NCBI RefSeq assembly: GCF_026683955.1
Contig: NZ_CP113343.1
Coordinates: forward strand, 3,472,001-3,536,000
Origin: Arthrobacter sp. MMS18-M83
GTDB taxonomy: Bacteria; Actinomycetota; Actinomycetes; Actinomycetales; Micrococcaceae
DNA: 64,000 nucleotides
Reading direction: 5' to 3'
Under the pieces are notes generated by a model. That model had not been told where the DNA came from and searched no databases. It saw nothing but the letters and a program-made list of their open reading frames with translations. Below, piece by piece: positions 17,220 to 26,162 of this stretch (its first letter is position 1; each line of letters begins with the position of its first letter). A program made the position numbers and the translations under genes.

Positions 17220-18185
17220 ATGACTGCAACGACTGAAACTGCAAACAGCCGCCTCATCTATGGCTGCATGGGCCTCGGCGGGCCCTGGGAAGGCAACGAG
17301 TACGGTAGCGCCTACGTTGATCAGGCCGCGGAAGCGATCGACGCAGCCATGGGCATCGGCATCACGCTGTTCGACCACGCCGATATCTACCGCAGCGGCA
17401 AGTCCGAGGCCGTGTTTGGCGACGTGCTGGCCCGGACCCGGGGGCTGCGTGAAAAGATACAGCTACAGACCAAGTGCGGAATCCGGCTCAGCCAGCCAGG
17501 AGTCCCAGGACAATACGATCTGAGCAAGGGCGCCATCCTGGAACGGGTCAACGGAAGCCTTCAGCGGCTGAGGACCGATTACGTCGACGTACTCCTCCTT
17601 CACCGCCCCGACCCTCTCCTGGACCCTGCCGAGGTGGCATCCGCCGTCGGGCAGCTCATGGCGGAAGGCAAGGTCCGGCAGCTTGGGGTGTCCAACATGT
17701 CCGGAGCGCAGATCGCCTTCCTCCAGGACAAGCTGGAGACCCCCATCATCGCCAACCAGTTGGAGATGAGCCTTCACCGGCGCGCCTGGCTCGAGAGCAC
17801 TGTCCTGGTCAACTATGACGACGCCCTTGGCTACAGTTTCCCGCATGGCGCCTTGGAGCACTGTGTCAGCCACGGGATTGAGCTGCAGGCCTACGGCTCC
17901 CTCGCGCAGGGCCGGTACACGGGTTCGACGCCGGATGCCCCGACTGCCGCCGACACCGCGACTGCCGCGTTGCTCGCCGAGCTCGCGGAGGAGAAGGGCG
18001 TTACCCCTGAGGCCGTGCTGCTGGGCTGGCTCATGAAGCACCCTGCCCGCATTTCCCCGGTGTTGGGTAGTTCCAACCCGACGCGGATTGCAGCCTGCGC
18101 AGACGCCGTCGCCGTGGCTGCGGCGATGACTCGGACCGAGTGGTATCAGCTGTGGGTGGCTGCGCGGGGGAGCAAGCTTCCCTAG
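17220..18185 (+). CDS. aldo/keto reductase
   Basis: A 321-residue NADPH-dependent oxidoreductase with a TIM-barrel fold. It contains LIYGCMGLGG at the start, ITLFDHADIYRSGKSEAVFG (Asp and Tyr of the catalytic set), the Lys in QLQTKCGIR, DYVDVLLLHRPDP (His), QLGVSNMSGAQI, and the C-terminal cofactor loop ISPVLGSSNPTRI. The pattern is that of the YdhF-like group, which reduces small carbonyl compounds. It lies after the alpha-glucosidase, separated by the palindromic repeat, and is convergent with the gntR gene. Natural substrate unknown. Confidence 0.9.
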   Translation: MTATTETANSRLIYGCMGLGGPWEGNEYGSAYVDQAAEAIDAAMGIGITLFDHADIYRSGKSEAVFGDVLARTRGLREKIQLQTKCGIRLSQPGVPGQYDLSKGAILERVNGSLQRLRTDYVDVLLLHRPDPLLDPAEVASAVGQLMAEGKVRQLGVSNMSGAQIAFLQDKLETPIIANQLEMSLHRRAWLESTVLVNYDDALGYSFPHGALEHCVSHGIELQAYGSLAQGRYTGSTPDAPTAADTATAALLAELAEEKGVTPEAVLLGWLMKHPARISPVLGSSNPTRIAACADAVAVAAAMTRTEWYQLWVAARGSKLP

Positions 18186-18204
18186 TAGTGGGCCAGCAGC
18201 TTCG

Positions 18205-18984
18205 TTAGTCTTCTTTGTTAGTCGGCGACCCGGCAGCGTCGGCATCCTGCGGCTGCCGGGTCGCGTGGTGCTCTGACCAGATGTCGGCCGTTTCCTCCGT
18301 GGACTGTTCGACGATCCTGCTCATGGCGGCATGCGCAGCTTCTGCCTCGCCGCGTTGGATGGCACTGGCCACGTCGACGTGCAGTTGCAGGGCCTCATGG
18401 TGCGGCAAGTTCGGCATCAACCCGTGCTCCGCACGCCCGGTCAGGACCTCCCGGACGAGGTTGTGCAGCTGAGTGAACATGGGGTTGCCGGAGGCCCGGA
18501 GCACTGATGCGTGGAATTCGATGTCCAGCCGGAGGAATTCGTCCTGGTTCCCGCTCCGGCCCGCCGCCCATAACCGGGCGGCCTGTGACACCAGATCGCT
18601 GCCGGCGTCCAACGAGACGCGCCCGGCTGCAAGCCGGGCTGCCTGCGGTTCGATCGCGCCGCGGAGCTCATTGAGCGCCTGCAGCTGCTCGAGTCTTTTG
18701 GAAGACGCCAGGCGCCAGCGGATGACCTGCGGATCGTAGAGGTTCCAGGATTCTTCCGGCTGCACCACGGTTCCAAGGCGTCGCCGCGATTCCAACATGC
18801 CCATCGAGCAGAGCACGCGCGTGGCCTCACGGACCACCGATCGCGACACCTTCTGCTGCGCCTCCAGCTCATCCAGGCGCAGGATCGAGTGCGGTGCCAG
18901 AGTCCCCTCGGCGATTGCGAGCCCCAGGTTCTGGACCAACACGGAATGCAGGTCTGCTGTGGACTCCGCCTTTGGGGTTTTCAT
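18205..18984 (-). CDS. GntR/FadR-family repressor of the galactonate operon
   Basis: A 259-residue regulator: N-terminal winged helix (ILRLDELEAQQKVSRSVVREATRVLCSMGMLESRRRLGTVV, about 33-75) and a C-terminal all-helical FCD ligand domain with metal-site-like residues (RLDIEFHASVLRASGNPMF; EHGLMPNLPHHEALQLHVDV with several His). The WNLYDPQVIRWRL stretch is typical of DgoR-like FadR-subfamily members. It is divergent from the D-galactonate operon and shares the palindrome-rich intergenic region, so it is very likely its repressor, relieved by galactonate. Confidence 0.88.
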   Translation of the reverse strand: MKTPKAESTADLHSVLVQNLGLAIAEGTLAPHSILRLDELEAQQKVSRSVVREATRVLCSMGMLESRRRLGTVVQPEESWNLYDPQVIRWRLASSKRLEQLQALNELRGAIEPQAARLAAGRVSLDAGSDLVSQAARLWAAGRSGNQDEFLRLDIEFHASVLRASGNPMFTQLHNLVREVLTGRAEHGLMPNLPHHEALQLHVDVASAIQRGEAEAAHAAMSRIVEQSTEETADIWSEHHATRQPQDADAAGSPTNKED

Positions 18985-19035
18985 AAATAAATCATACTGG
19001 TGGGCAACAAGGTCTTGTTTAAGTATGCTTTATTT
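18985..19035. promoter_or_regulatory. nested operator between gntR and the galactonate operon
   Basis: Outer inverted repeat: AAATAAATCATACT (18985-18998) and AAGTATGCTTTATTT (19021-19035), 13 of 14 positions matching. Inside it is AACAAG-GT-CTTGTT (19006-19019), a 6+6 palindrome like FadR-subfamily sites. It adjoins the gntR start and lies upstream of the ABC genes. Confidence 0.65.
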
Positions 19036-19125
19036 CTCTAAGCTCTCACCCGGAGCAGATGTATAGATGCACTGCGGATGGCCGGATGATGTTGTCCGGC
19101 TCTGAACACTAAACGGGGAGTCGTA

Positions 19126-20421
19126 ATGAAGCGGCGTTCAATTGTGAAATATGCGGCATTCGCCGCAGCACTATCGCTGGGCCTGACCGGCTGTGGTGGC
19201 GGCAGCGGCAGCAGCGACAGCAAGGCAGCAGGGACCGTTCGGGTCACCCTGGCCAACCATGTCTGGACCGAGGGAATCAAAGCGGCCATTCCGGAATTCG
19301 AGAAGTCCACAGGCCTCAAGGTCGAACTCACCCAGCTCGGCGAAGACCAGCTCTCCGACCAGTACAACGTCAAGCTCAACGCCGGCACGGACGAGATCGA
19401 CGTCATGATGTACCGGCCGCTGCAGGAAGGCAAGGCGTTCGCAAAGAATGGCTACCTCGCCGACTTGACCAGCAAGGTCTCTCAAGACGCCGGCTGGGAC
19501 TGGAAGGACTACCAGGACGGCCCGGTCAAGGCCAGCACCGTTGACGGGAAGGTGGTGGGAGTCCCCATCATCACCGAGCGCGAAGTGCTCTACTACCGCA
19601 AGGACCTGCTGAAGTCGGCCGGTCTCGCTGTCCCAAAGACCATGGATGAGCTTCAGGCGGCCGCCAAGACCATCGCTGCCGCGTCACCTGATACGGCGGG
19701 CTTCGTCGCACGCACCGGAAAGTCCGCGGCCGTCACCCAGTTCTCAAGCTTCTTGTACAGCTTCGGAGGCGACTTCGTCGACGCCAGTGGCAAGTCCGCC
19801 GTCGGAAGCGATGCCGCGAAAAAGGCCTATGCCTTCTACGGCGGGCTGATCAAGAGCTACGGACCAAAGAACGTCAGCACCGATATGAGCTGGCCGGAGG
19901 CCATGGCCATCTTCACGCAGGGCAAGGCGGCCTTCTACACCGAGGCGGACTCGCTCTACAAGAACGCAACCGACCCTGCCAAGTCCAAGGTTGCCGACAA
20001 TGTCGGCTTCGCCGCCCTGCCCTCGGGCCCCGCGGGTTCCAAGCCGTACAACATCCCGTCGTGGGGTTTGGCCGTCAACAAGGCTTCCAACAACCAGGAC
20101 AACGCCTGGAAGTTCATCCAGTGGGCCACAAGCAAGGAGCGCACCCTGGCTGCGCAGAAGGCTGGAGTACCCGGCCCCCGTGCCTCGGTCTGGGCAGATC
20201 CGGCTGGAACCTCCACCTACCCCAAGGATCTGGCCGAAGCCATCTCCGTCAGCGCCAAGAACGGCGTAGGCCACGACCGTCCCGAGGTAGTCACTGTCGG
20301 CAAGGCCCGCGAAATCGTGGGCACGCCGATCGTTTCCACGATCACCGGAGCCGACGCCTCGACGGCAGCTGACAAGGCCAGCGGCGAATTCCAGAAGTTC
20401 CTGGACAGCGAAAAGAAGTAG
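19126..20421 (+). CDS. ABC transporter solute-binding lipoprotein (galactonate operon)
   Basis: A 431-residue family-1 extracellular sugar-binding protein. Residues 1-23 are a lipoprotein signal peptide with the lipobox LTGC (Cys about 23), followed by a Gly/Ser linker. The mature part carries typical SBP_bac_1 landmarks: VTLANHVWTEGIKAAIPEFEKSTGLKV, DVMMYRPLQEGKAFA, VVGVPIITEREVLYYRKDLL, and a C-terminal NAWKFIQWATSKERTLA. It delivers substrate to the two permeases downstream. Given the catabolic genes in the operon the ligand is probably D-galactonate or a close sugar acid. Confidence 0.9.
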   Translation: MKRRSIVKYAAFAAALSLGLTGCGGGSGSSDSKAAGTVRVTLANHVWTEGIKAAIPEFEKSTGLKVELTQLGEDQLSDQYNVKLNAGTDEIDVMMYRPLQEGKAFAKNGYLADLTSKVSQDAGWDWKDYQDGPVKASTVDGKVVGVPIITEREVLYYRKDLLKSAGLAVPKTMDELQAAAKTIAAASPDTAGFVARTGKSAAVTQFSSFLYSFGGDFVDASGKSAVGSDAAKKAYAFYGGLIKSYGPKNVSTDMSWPEAMAIFTQGKAAFYTEADSLYKNATDPAKSKVADNVGFAALPSGPAGSKPYNIPSWGLAVNKASNNQDNAWKFIQWATSKERTLAAQKAGVPGPRASVWADPAGTSTYPKDLAEAISVSAKNGVGHDRPEVVTVGKAREIVGTPIVSTITGADASTAADKASGEFQKFLDSEKK

Positions 20422-20432
20422 CGCAATTGCCC

Positions 20433-20460
20433 GGCGGGATGGCTGTTCTGCCGTCCCGCC
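20433..20460 (+). other. intercistronic hairpin after the binding-protein gene
   Basis: An 11-bp stem (one T-G) with loop TGTTCT, starting 11 bp after the stop, without a T run. Such stems after binding-protein genes usually stabilise the upstream mRNA and reduce read-through to the permeases. Confidence 0.6.
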
Positions 20461-20503
20461 GTGGCGAGCCCTTCAATTCACCCCCAAACTCTTTAGGTGA
20501 ACC

Positions 20504-21457
20504 ATGTCTGTACTGACCACTCCCCGCAGCACGCCCTCCCGCGGCTCGGACCGCAAGCCCAGCGCGCGTGAGAATTTCTCGGCTTGGGCCAACCGGCATC
20601 GCAAATGGCTCTTCGCAGCTCCCGCGATGATTTTCGTCGGCGTCCTGATCGTCTTTCCCCTGGCCTGGACGCTTTACCTCAGCCTGACTGATTCGCAAGG
20701 ATCCGTCCGGGCCGCGTCCGAGTTCGTCGGACTTCAGAACTACGTCACGGTCCTTTCCGACGGGGAACGGTTCTGGCCCGCGGTGGCACGCACTTTGTCC
20801 TTCACCGGCGTTGCGCTGACCTGCGAAGTCATCCTCGGCATGTGCATCGCCTTGCTCCTTTGGCGCCCCTTCCGCGGCGAGCGCTGGGTCCGCGTCGCCA
20901 TCCTTCTGCCGCTGGTTGCCACACCTGTGGCCGTGGGCATGATGTGGCGACTGATCTTCGACCCCAATATTGGCTTCGTCAACCAAGTGCTTGGGCTGGT
21001 GGGAATCCCTCCGCAGCCGTGGCTGTCCGGACAGGACACAGCGCTTGGCACCACGATCTTCATGGACGTGTGGCAATGGACTCCCATGGTTGTCCTGATC
21101 CTTCTTGCCGGCCTGACCTCCTTGTCCGAGGAGCCTGACGAGGCTGCGCGGATGGACGGCGCCAACGCCGTCCAGCGCTTCTTCTTCGTCACCCTGCCCC
21201 TCATGATGCCAACCGTGATTGTCGCCATCCTGCTGCGGGGCATCGACGCCCTGAAGACCTTTGACATCCTCTACGCCACGAAGGGCAAGGGCGGCGGCTC
21301 CTTCCACGAGGTGGAGACCCTGAACGTCTACGCCTACGGGCTGAGCTTCGACTACAACCAATACGGGCTGTCCTCCGCAGTGCTCATCCTGTTCTTCATG
21401 ATCATCATCGGCACCATGTGGCTGCTGACCATGCGCAAGAAAGCGGCAAGTAAATGA
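20504..21457 (+). CDS. ABC sugar permease 1 (MalF-like)
   Basis: A 317-residue inner-membrane permease with a cytoplasmic N-terminus of about 40 residues and six transmembrane segments (first at about 45-66, AAPAMIFVGVLIVFPLAWTL). The cytoplasmic coupling loop EEPDEAARMDGANAVQRFFFVTLPLM is the EAA motif that contacts the ATPase. Together with the next gene it forms the channel of a carbohydrate-uptake (CUT1) importer. It overlaps the next permease by ATGA. No ATPase gene is in the operon. Confidence 0.9.
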   Translation: MSVLTTPRSTPSRGSDRKPSARENFSAWANRHRKWLFAAPAMIFVGVLIVFPLAWTLYLSLTDSQGSVRAASEFVGLQNYVTVLSDGERFWPAVARTLSFTGVALTCEVILGMCIALLLWRPFRGERWVRVAILLPLVATPVAVGMMWRLIFDPNIGFVNQVLGLVGIPPQPWLSGQDTALGTTIFMDVWQWTPMVVLILLAGLTSLSEEPDEAARMDGANAVQRFFFVTLPLMMPTVIVAILLRGIDALKTFDILYATKGKGGGSFHEVETLNVYAYGLSFDYNQYGLSSAVLILFFMIIIGTMWLLTMRKKAASK

Positions 21458-22335
21458 CAGTCCTGACCGAACCCCGCACTTCAGGCCGCGAGCACCGGCT
21501 GGCCAATCGCCGTCGGAAGCCCGTGCGCACCCGCGCTTACAAGACCTTCCGCGTGGTTGCCCTGATCGCCGTCGTGCTGTTCCTGATCGCGCCCCTGTTT
21601 TGGATGCTCCTTGCCTCGCTCAAGACCAACGTGGACATCTACGACGCCGGCAAGTCCTTCCTGTTCACACCCACGGTTGAGAACTACGCGAACGTGCTGC
21701 AGCGAAACAACTACTTTGTCTTCATCATCAACAGCTTCTGGGTTGCCTTCGTATCCACGGCGCTGTCCCTGGTGTTGGGCGTCCCTGCGGCATACGCGAT
21801 GAGCCGGTTCACCATGGGCCGCTCGGCGCTCGTGGTCCTGATGGCGCGCGTGATCCCGGGCGTTTCGCTCCTGGTCCCTTGGTACTACGTTTTCTCCAAC
21901 TTGAAGATGGTGGGCGGGTTTGAGGTGCTGATCCTCAGCCACATGTTCGTGGCGCTGCCGCTGATCGTCTACATCATGATGAGCTACTTCGACTCCCTGC
22001 CGCTTGAGCTCGAGGAGTCGGCCCAGGTGGACGGACTCACACCGATCGGCGCATTCCGCCGCATCACCCTGCCGCTGTCTGTCGCTGGAATGGCTACTGC
22101 CGGAATCCTGTCGTTCATCTTTTCCTGGAACAACTTCATGTTCGCCTTGGTCCTGTCCGGATCCAAGACCAAGACACTTCCGGTGGCCATCTTCGACTTC
22201 GTCTCCTACGCCAGCATCGACTGGGGCGGGCTTATGGCGGCCGCCACCGTGGTGACCATCCCGATCATGATCATCGCGCTCTTCACGCAGAAATACATCG
22301 TGTCCGGCATGACTGCCGGCGCGACCAAAGGCTAG
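21454..22335 (+). CDS. ABC sugar permease 2 (MalG-like)
   Basis: A 293-residue permease with six transmembrane segments (first about 30-52, VVALIAVVLFLIAPLFWMLLAS) and the EAA coupling loop LELEESAQVDGLTPIGAFRRITLPL. The C-terminus ends AALFTQKYIVSGMTAGATKG-like, typical of MalG-type proteins. It is translationally coupled to permease 1 and is followed directly by the dehydratase gene, so import and catabolism are one transcription unit. Confidence 0.9.
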   Translation: MTVLTEPRTSGREHRLANRRRKPVRTRAYKTFRVVALIAVVLFLIAPLFWMLLASLKTNVDIYDAGKSFLFTPTVENYANVLQRNNYFVFIINSFWVAFVSTALSLVLGVPAAYAMSRFTMGRSALVVLMARVIPGVSLLVPWYYVFSNLKMVGGFEVLILSHMFVALPLIVYIMMSYFDSLPLELEESAQVDGLTPIGAFRRITLPLSVAGMATAGILSFIFSWNNFMFALVLSGSKTKTLPVAIFDFVSYASIDWGGLMAAATVVTIPIMIIALFTQKYIVSGMTAGATKG

Positions 22336-22344
22336 GTGCGGAGC

Positions 22345-23493
22345 ATGACCAGAATCAGCAGGATCGAAACCTTCCTCGTCCCTCCGCGCTGGCTGTTCGT
22401 CCGGATCGAAACTGAGAGCGGAATAGTCGGCTGGGGCGAAGCAAGCTGTGAGGGCCGCAGCGAAACCGTCCGAACCGCCGTCGAGCAGCTTTCCGAGGTG
22501 CTCATCGGAAACGATGCGCTCCGCATCGAGGACCACTGGCAGGTCATGACCAAGGGGTCCTTCTACCGCGGCGGACCGATCCTGGCCAGCGCCGTCTCCG
22601 GCCTGGACCAGGCGCTTTGGGACATCGCGGGCAAGCACTTCAACGCTCCGGTGCACCAACTCCTCGGCGGCCCGGTCCGTGATCGGATCCGGATGTACGG
22701 TTGGGTGGGCGGGGACGAGCCCAACGAGGTGGCAGATCAGATCAGCGCCCAGCTCGAAGTGGGCCTTACCGCCGTCAAGATGAACGCCAGCGGCCGGATG
22801 AGCCCGGTCGCTTCAGTTGCAGAGCTCGACGGCGTGGTCCGGCGGGTGGCCGCCGCCCGCGATGTCCTGGGGGACCACCGGGACGTGGCGGTGGACTTCC
22901 ACGGCCGCTTCAGCCTAGCCAATGCACGCAGGGTGGCGCCCCTCCTGGAACCGTATCGGCCCTTCTTCCTCGAAGAACCGGTTGTCCCGGAAAACACGCA
23001 CCTCCTGCGCGAATTCACCTCCTCCACCACGACGCCGGTCTCAACGGGCGAGCGGCTTTACAGCAGGCAGGAGTTCCTGCCTGCGCTGCAGGCCGGCATC
23101 GCCGTGGCCCAGCCGGACCTCTCGCACGCCGGTGGCATCACCGAAGTCCGCAAGATCGCCTCCCTGGCCGAAATCTACGAGGTCCAGCTCGCCCCGCACT
23201 GCCCTTTGGGCCCGCTGGCCTTGGCGGCCTGCCTGCAGGTCGGCTTCGCCACGCCCAACTTCCTGATCCAGGAGCAAAGCATCGGGATCCACTACAACCA
23301 GGGCGCTGAGGTTCTGGACTACGTGGTGGACAAGACACCGCTGAAGTTCGTGGACGGGCACATTGAACGCCTGACCGGGCCGGGCCTCGGGATCGAGATA
23401 GACGAGGCCGTGGTCCGCGCCGCCGACAAACAGGGGCACAAATGGCGCGGCCCGGTGTGGCGCCACTCCGACGGCTCCTTCGCAGAATGGTGA
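22345..23493 (+). CDS. dgoD: D-galactonate dehydratase
   Basis: A 382-residue enolase-superfamily enzyme converting D-galactonate to 2-keto-3-deoxygalactonate (KDGal). It closely follows the E. coli DgoD pattern: PPRWLFVRIETESGIVGWGEA, FYRGGPILASAVSGLDQALWDI, YGWVGGD, FHGRFS with the first Mg ligand (Asp of VDFHG), FLEEPV and STGERLYSR ligands, QPDLSHAGGITE, and LAPHCPLGPLALAACLQ with the catalytic His; the C-terminus VWRHSDGSFAEW is nearly the DgoD ending. ATG 22345 with GGAG upstream is preferred over GTG 22336. Confidence 0.93.
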   Translation: MTRISRIETFLVPPRWLFVRIETESGIVGWGEASCEGRSETVRTAVEQLSEVLIGNDALRIEDHWQVMTKGSFYRGGPILASAVSGLDQALWDIAGKHFNAPVHQLLGGPVRDRIRMYGWVGGDEPNEVADQISAQLEVGLTAVKMNASGRMSPVASVAELDGVVRRVAAARDVLGDHRDVAVDFHGRFSLANARRVAPLLEPYRPFFLEEPVVPENTHLLREFTSSTTTPVSTGERLYSRQEFLPALQAGIAVAQPDLSHAGGITEVRKIASLAEIYEVQLAPHCPLGPLALAACLQVGFATPNFLIQEQSIGIHYNQGAEVLDYVVDKTPLKFVDGHIERLTGPGLGIEIDEAVVRAADKQGHKWRGPVWRHSDGSFAEW

Positions 23494-23498
23494 AAAAC

Positions 23499-24149
23499 AT
23501 GACTCCAGATCAGTTTCTTGAGGGACTTAGCGGGTCAAGGCTCGTGGCGATCGTGCGTGGAACGGACGGACAGGCAGCGGCGGAAGCCGCCCTGGCCGTC
23601 ATGGAGGAGGGTTTCCGCTACGTCGAGGTCGCACTCACGACGCCGGACGCCCTCGCGGCTATCACGCGCATCCGTGATTCCGCGCCGGAGTCTTGCTTCG
23701 TGGGAGCCGGCACGGTCCTCACTGCACAGGACGTGCACGACGTCGTCGCGGCCGGCGGCCTGTTCATTGTTACTCCGGCCCTGGCCGAGTCGATCGAGGT
23801 CGGAGCCAGCCTCGGGCTGCCCGTCCTGGCCGGCGCGATGACCCCCAGCGAGGCGCATGCGGCGATGACCCGCGGCGCGACCGCAGTGAAGCTCTTTCCG
23901 GCTTCGTTCGGTGGTCCGGCGTACCTCAAAGCACTCCGGGACCCGTTTCCGCGGATCCCGTTCGTGGCGGTCGGCGGCGTCGGCCTCAACGAGGCTCCTG
24001 CTTTCTGGGAAGCCGGCGCCATCGCAGTTGGCCCGGGAGGTCCCCTCATCGGGGATGCGGCGTCCGGCGGCGACCTAGACGCCCTTCGCGAACGCGCCCG
24101 TGCTTTCCTTGCCCTTGCTGCGCGCCACGGGGAAGGTAAGCAGTCGTGA
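23499..24149 (+). CDS. dgoA: 2-dehydro-3-deoxy-6-phosphogalactonate aldolase
   Basis: A 216-residue KDPG/KDPGal aldolase-family TIM barrel that splits the phosphorylated keto-deoxy sugar acid into pyruvate and glyceraldehyde 3-phosphate. The Schiff-base Lys is in TAVKLFPASFGGP (about residue 131), the base Glu in FRYVEVALTTPDA (about 43), and the phosphate loop is AVGGVGLNEAPAF. KDPGal rather than KDPG specificity is inferred from dgoD. The start is ambiguous between ATG 23499 and ATG 23487, which overlaps the dgoD end. Confidence 0.9.
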   Translation: MTPDQFLEGLSGSRLVAIVRGTDGQAAAEAALAVMEEGFRYVEVALTTPDALAAITRIRDSAPESCFVGAGTVLTAQDVHDVVAAGGLFIVTPALAESIEVGASLGLPVLAGAMTPSEAHAAMTRGATAVKLFPASFGGPAYLKALRDPFPRIPFVAVGGVGLNEAPAFWEAGAIAVGPGGPLIGDAASGGDLDALRERARAFLALAARHGEGKQS

Positions 24150-25132
24150 GTGCCGCCGTCGACCTCCTGACCTTCGGCGAATCCATGGTCTCGCTGAGGA
24201 GTCCCGGCCCGCTGTCAGCGGGCGGCAGCCTGGGCATGCACGTCGCCGGGGCCGAATCGAACGTGGCGGTTGGCATCGCACGGCTTGGCCACACGGTCAC
24301 CTGGGCCGGAGTGCTTGGGGCAGACCCTCACTGCGAATTCATCCTGCGACAATTGCGTTCCGAGGGTCTCGGCGTGCGGCACCGGGTGGACCCGAGCCGC
24401 AGCACCGGCGTCATGTTCCTCGAACAGCGCACGGCCGACGTCAGCCGCGCCTTCTACTATCGGGCAGGTTCGGCCGGTTCCACCCTCCGGCGGGAAGACA
24501 TTGAGCCGGTACTCGACTCCGGTGCCAAGGTCCTGCATCTGACCGGGATCACTGCGGCCCTGGGACCGCAGCCGCTGGACGCCGTGGAGTACGCGGCTGA
24601 GCGCGCTGCCAGCGAAGGGGTTCTGGTGTCGTTGGACGTCAATTACCGCAGCAAACTTTGGTCCCGGGAGGAGGCCCGTACGGCGCTCGCCTCGATTGTC
24701 CGCCATGCCGACGTCGTGATCGCTTCCGAGGACGAGCTCGATCTGCTCGCCCCCGATCATGCGTCCCTCGGCGTCGGAAATGGCGGATCCGACGCTGCGG
24801 AGGCCACCATGGCGGCGGGGTTGCTGGATAGCGGCGTGCGGGAGGTCGTCGTCAAGCGAGGAGCCGCTGGCGCCTGCGCGTACACCGTCGCCGGCCGTCT
24901 GGAACAACGGGCGGTGCCCGTCACCAGTATCGACACCGTGGGAGCCGGAGACGCTTTCACCGCCGGTTACCTGTCAGCCGTGCTCGACGGCGAAGACGTC
25001 GCCGGGCGCTTGCAGCGGGGCGTCCTGGCCGGCGCTTTCGCCGTCAGCACGGCGGGCGACTGGGAAGGACTGCCCCACAGAGGGGAACTTGGGTTGTTGG
25101 GTGCCCACCCGAGCGGGAGCACCCAGCGCTAG
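24146..25132 (+). CDS. kdgK: PfkB-family sugar kinase (2-keto-3-deoxygalactonate/gluconate kinase)
   Basis: A 328-residue ribokinase-family kinase, GTG start overlapping the aldolase stop. PfkB signatures: LLTFGESMVSLRSPG at the N-terminus, GAESNVAVGIARLG, LDVNYRSKLWSREEA, and the ATP/anion-hole motif DTVGAGDAFTAGYLSA with the catalytic Asp. The pattern matches KdgK. In this operon it should phosphorylate KDGal, filling the role of E. coli DgoK although it belongs to a different kinase family. It completes the route galactonate to pyruvate plus triose phosphate. Confidence 0.88.
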   Translation: MSAAVDLLTFGESMVSLRSPGPLSAGGSLGMHVAGAESNVAVGIARLGHTVTWAGVLGADPHCEFILRQLRSEGLGVRHRVDPSRSTGVMFLEQRTADVSRAFYYRAGSAGSTLRREDIEPVLDSGAKVLHLTGITAALGPQPLDAVEYAAERAASEGVLVSLDVNYRSKLWSREEARTALASIVRHADVVIASEDELDLLAPDHASLGVGNGGSDAAEATMAAGLLDSGVREVVVKRGAAGACAYTVAGRLEQRAVPVTSIDTVGAGDAFTAGYLSAVLDGEDVAGRLQRGVLAGAFAVSTAGDWEGLPHRGELGLLGAHPSGSTQR

Positions 25133-25270
25133 GCCGCAGTGTGGCAAAGGTGGCGCCCGTGGCAAAGACCTCGATGGCGCTCGCCTGTCACAATCGTTTT
25201 GTTCGTATTGATGCTCACACCTACGCCCGATTCTTAGCGTTCCTGGCGGCTGGCCGGATACGGTAGATAC

Positions 25271-26134
25271 ATGACGTCTAGCACCGCCGCCGAGTCCATT
25301 CGGTCCACCCGCAGAATTCCCGCCGACATCGCCCGCTCCTGGCTCCTCGTGAACGCCATGAAGACGGAGCTCTTCGACCAGTCGGCCTCATCGCGCGCGG
25401 ACGCCATCATCCTTGACATCGAAGACGCCGTGGACCCGTCCCAGAAGGACATTGCCCGCGGCAACGTCATCGACTGGCTGACTGCCGGTGGCCAGGCCTG
25501 GGTCCGCATCAACGACGCCACGAGCCCGTTCTGGGCCGATGACCTCGCCGGACTCCGCGGTACGCCCGGCCTGTTGGGCGTCATGCTGGCCAAGACCGAG
25601 TCCGCGGACCAGGTCACCGAATCTTTCCACCGCATGGACGGCAAGACGCCGGTGGTCGCCCTCGTGGAGTCGGCCCTCGGTATCGAGGAAGCCAACCACA
25701 TTGCCCGCGCCCAGGGTGCCTTCCGCTTGGCCTTCGGTTCGGGCGACTTCCGCCGGGACACTGGCATGGCCGCCACTCCTGAGGCGATGGCCTACCCCAG
25801 GGCCAAGCTGGTTGTCGCCAGCCGTGTGGGCAATCTCCCGGGCCCCATCGACGGCCCGACCGTCGGCACCAACCACCCGATCCTGCGCGAGCAGACCGGC
25901 ATCACGGTGACCATGGGCATGACCGGCAAGCTCTGCCTGGCCATCGACCAGACCACGGTCATCAACGAGGTCATCAGCCCCACACCGTCGGACGTCGCTT
26001 GGGCCACCGACTTCATGAACGACTTCGAAGCCAACGGCAGGGTCATCCGCGACGGTTCCGACCTCCCGCGACTCGGCCGCGCTGAAAAGATCATGAAGCT
26101 CGCCGTGGCCTTCGGGGTCCAGCCCTCCCTGTAA
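25271..26134 (+). CDS. CitE-like HpcH/HpaI-family lyase
   Basis: A 287-residue TIM-barrel enzyme of the citrate lyase beta/malyl-CoA lyase group. RSWLLVNAMKTELFDQSASSRADAIILDIEDAVDP carries the Mg-binding Glu and Asp; AWVRINDATSPFWADDL holds the substrate Arg; ALVESALGIEEANHIAR the second metal Glu; and AFGSGDFRRDTG the Asp that completes the site. Single-gene CitE-like proteins act as malyl- or citramalyl-CoA lyases or thioesterases; which applies here is open. It is 138 bp after the kdgK gene and may be separate from the dgo operon. The 32-bp repeat array begins just after it. Confidence 0.82.
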   Translation: MTSSTAAESIRSTRRIPADIARSWLLVNAMKTELFDQSASSRADAIILDIEDAVDPSQKDIARGNVIDWLTAGGQAWVRINDATSPFWADDLAGLRGTPGLLGVMLAKTESADQVTESFHRMDGKTPVVALVESALGIEEANHIARAQGAFRLAFGSGDFRRDTGMAATPEAMAYPRAKLVVASRVGNLPGPIDGPTVGTNHPILREQTGITVTMGMTGKLCLAIDQTTVINEVISPTPSDVAWATDFMNDFEANGRVIRDGSDLPRLGRAEKIMKLAVAFGVQPSL

Positions 26135-26162
26135 GGACGCAAACGGAGCGCGCCCCTGTCGC

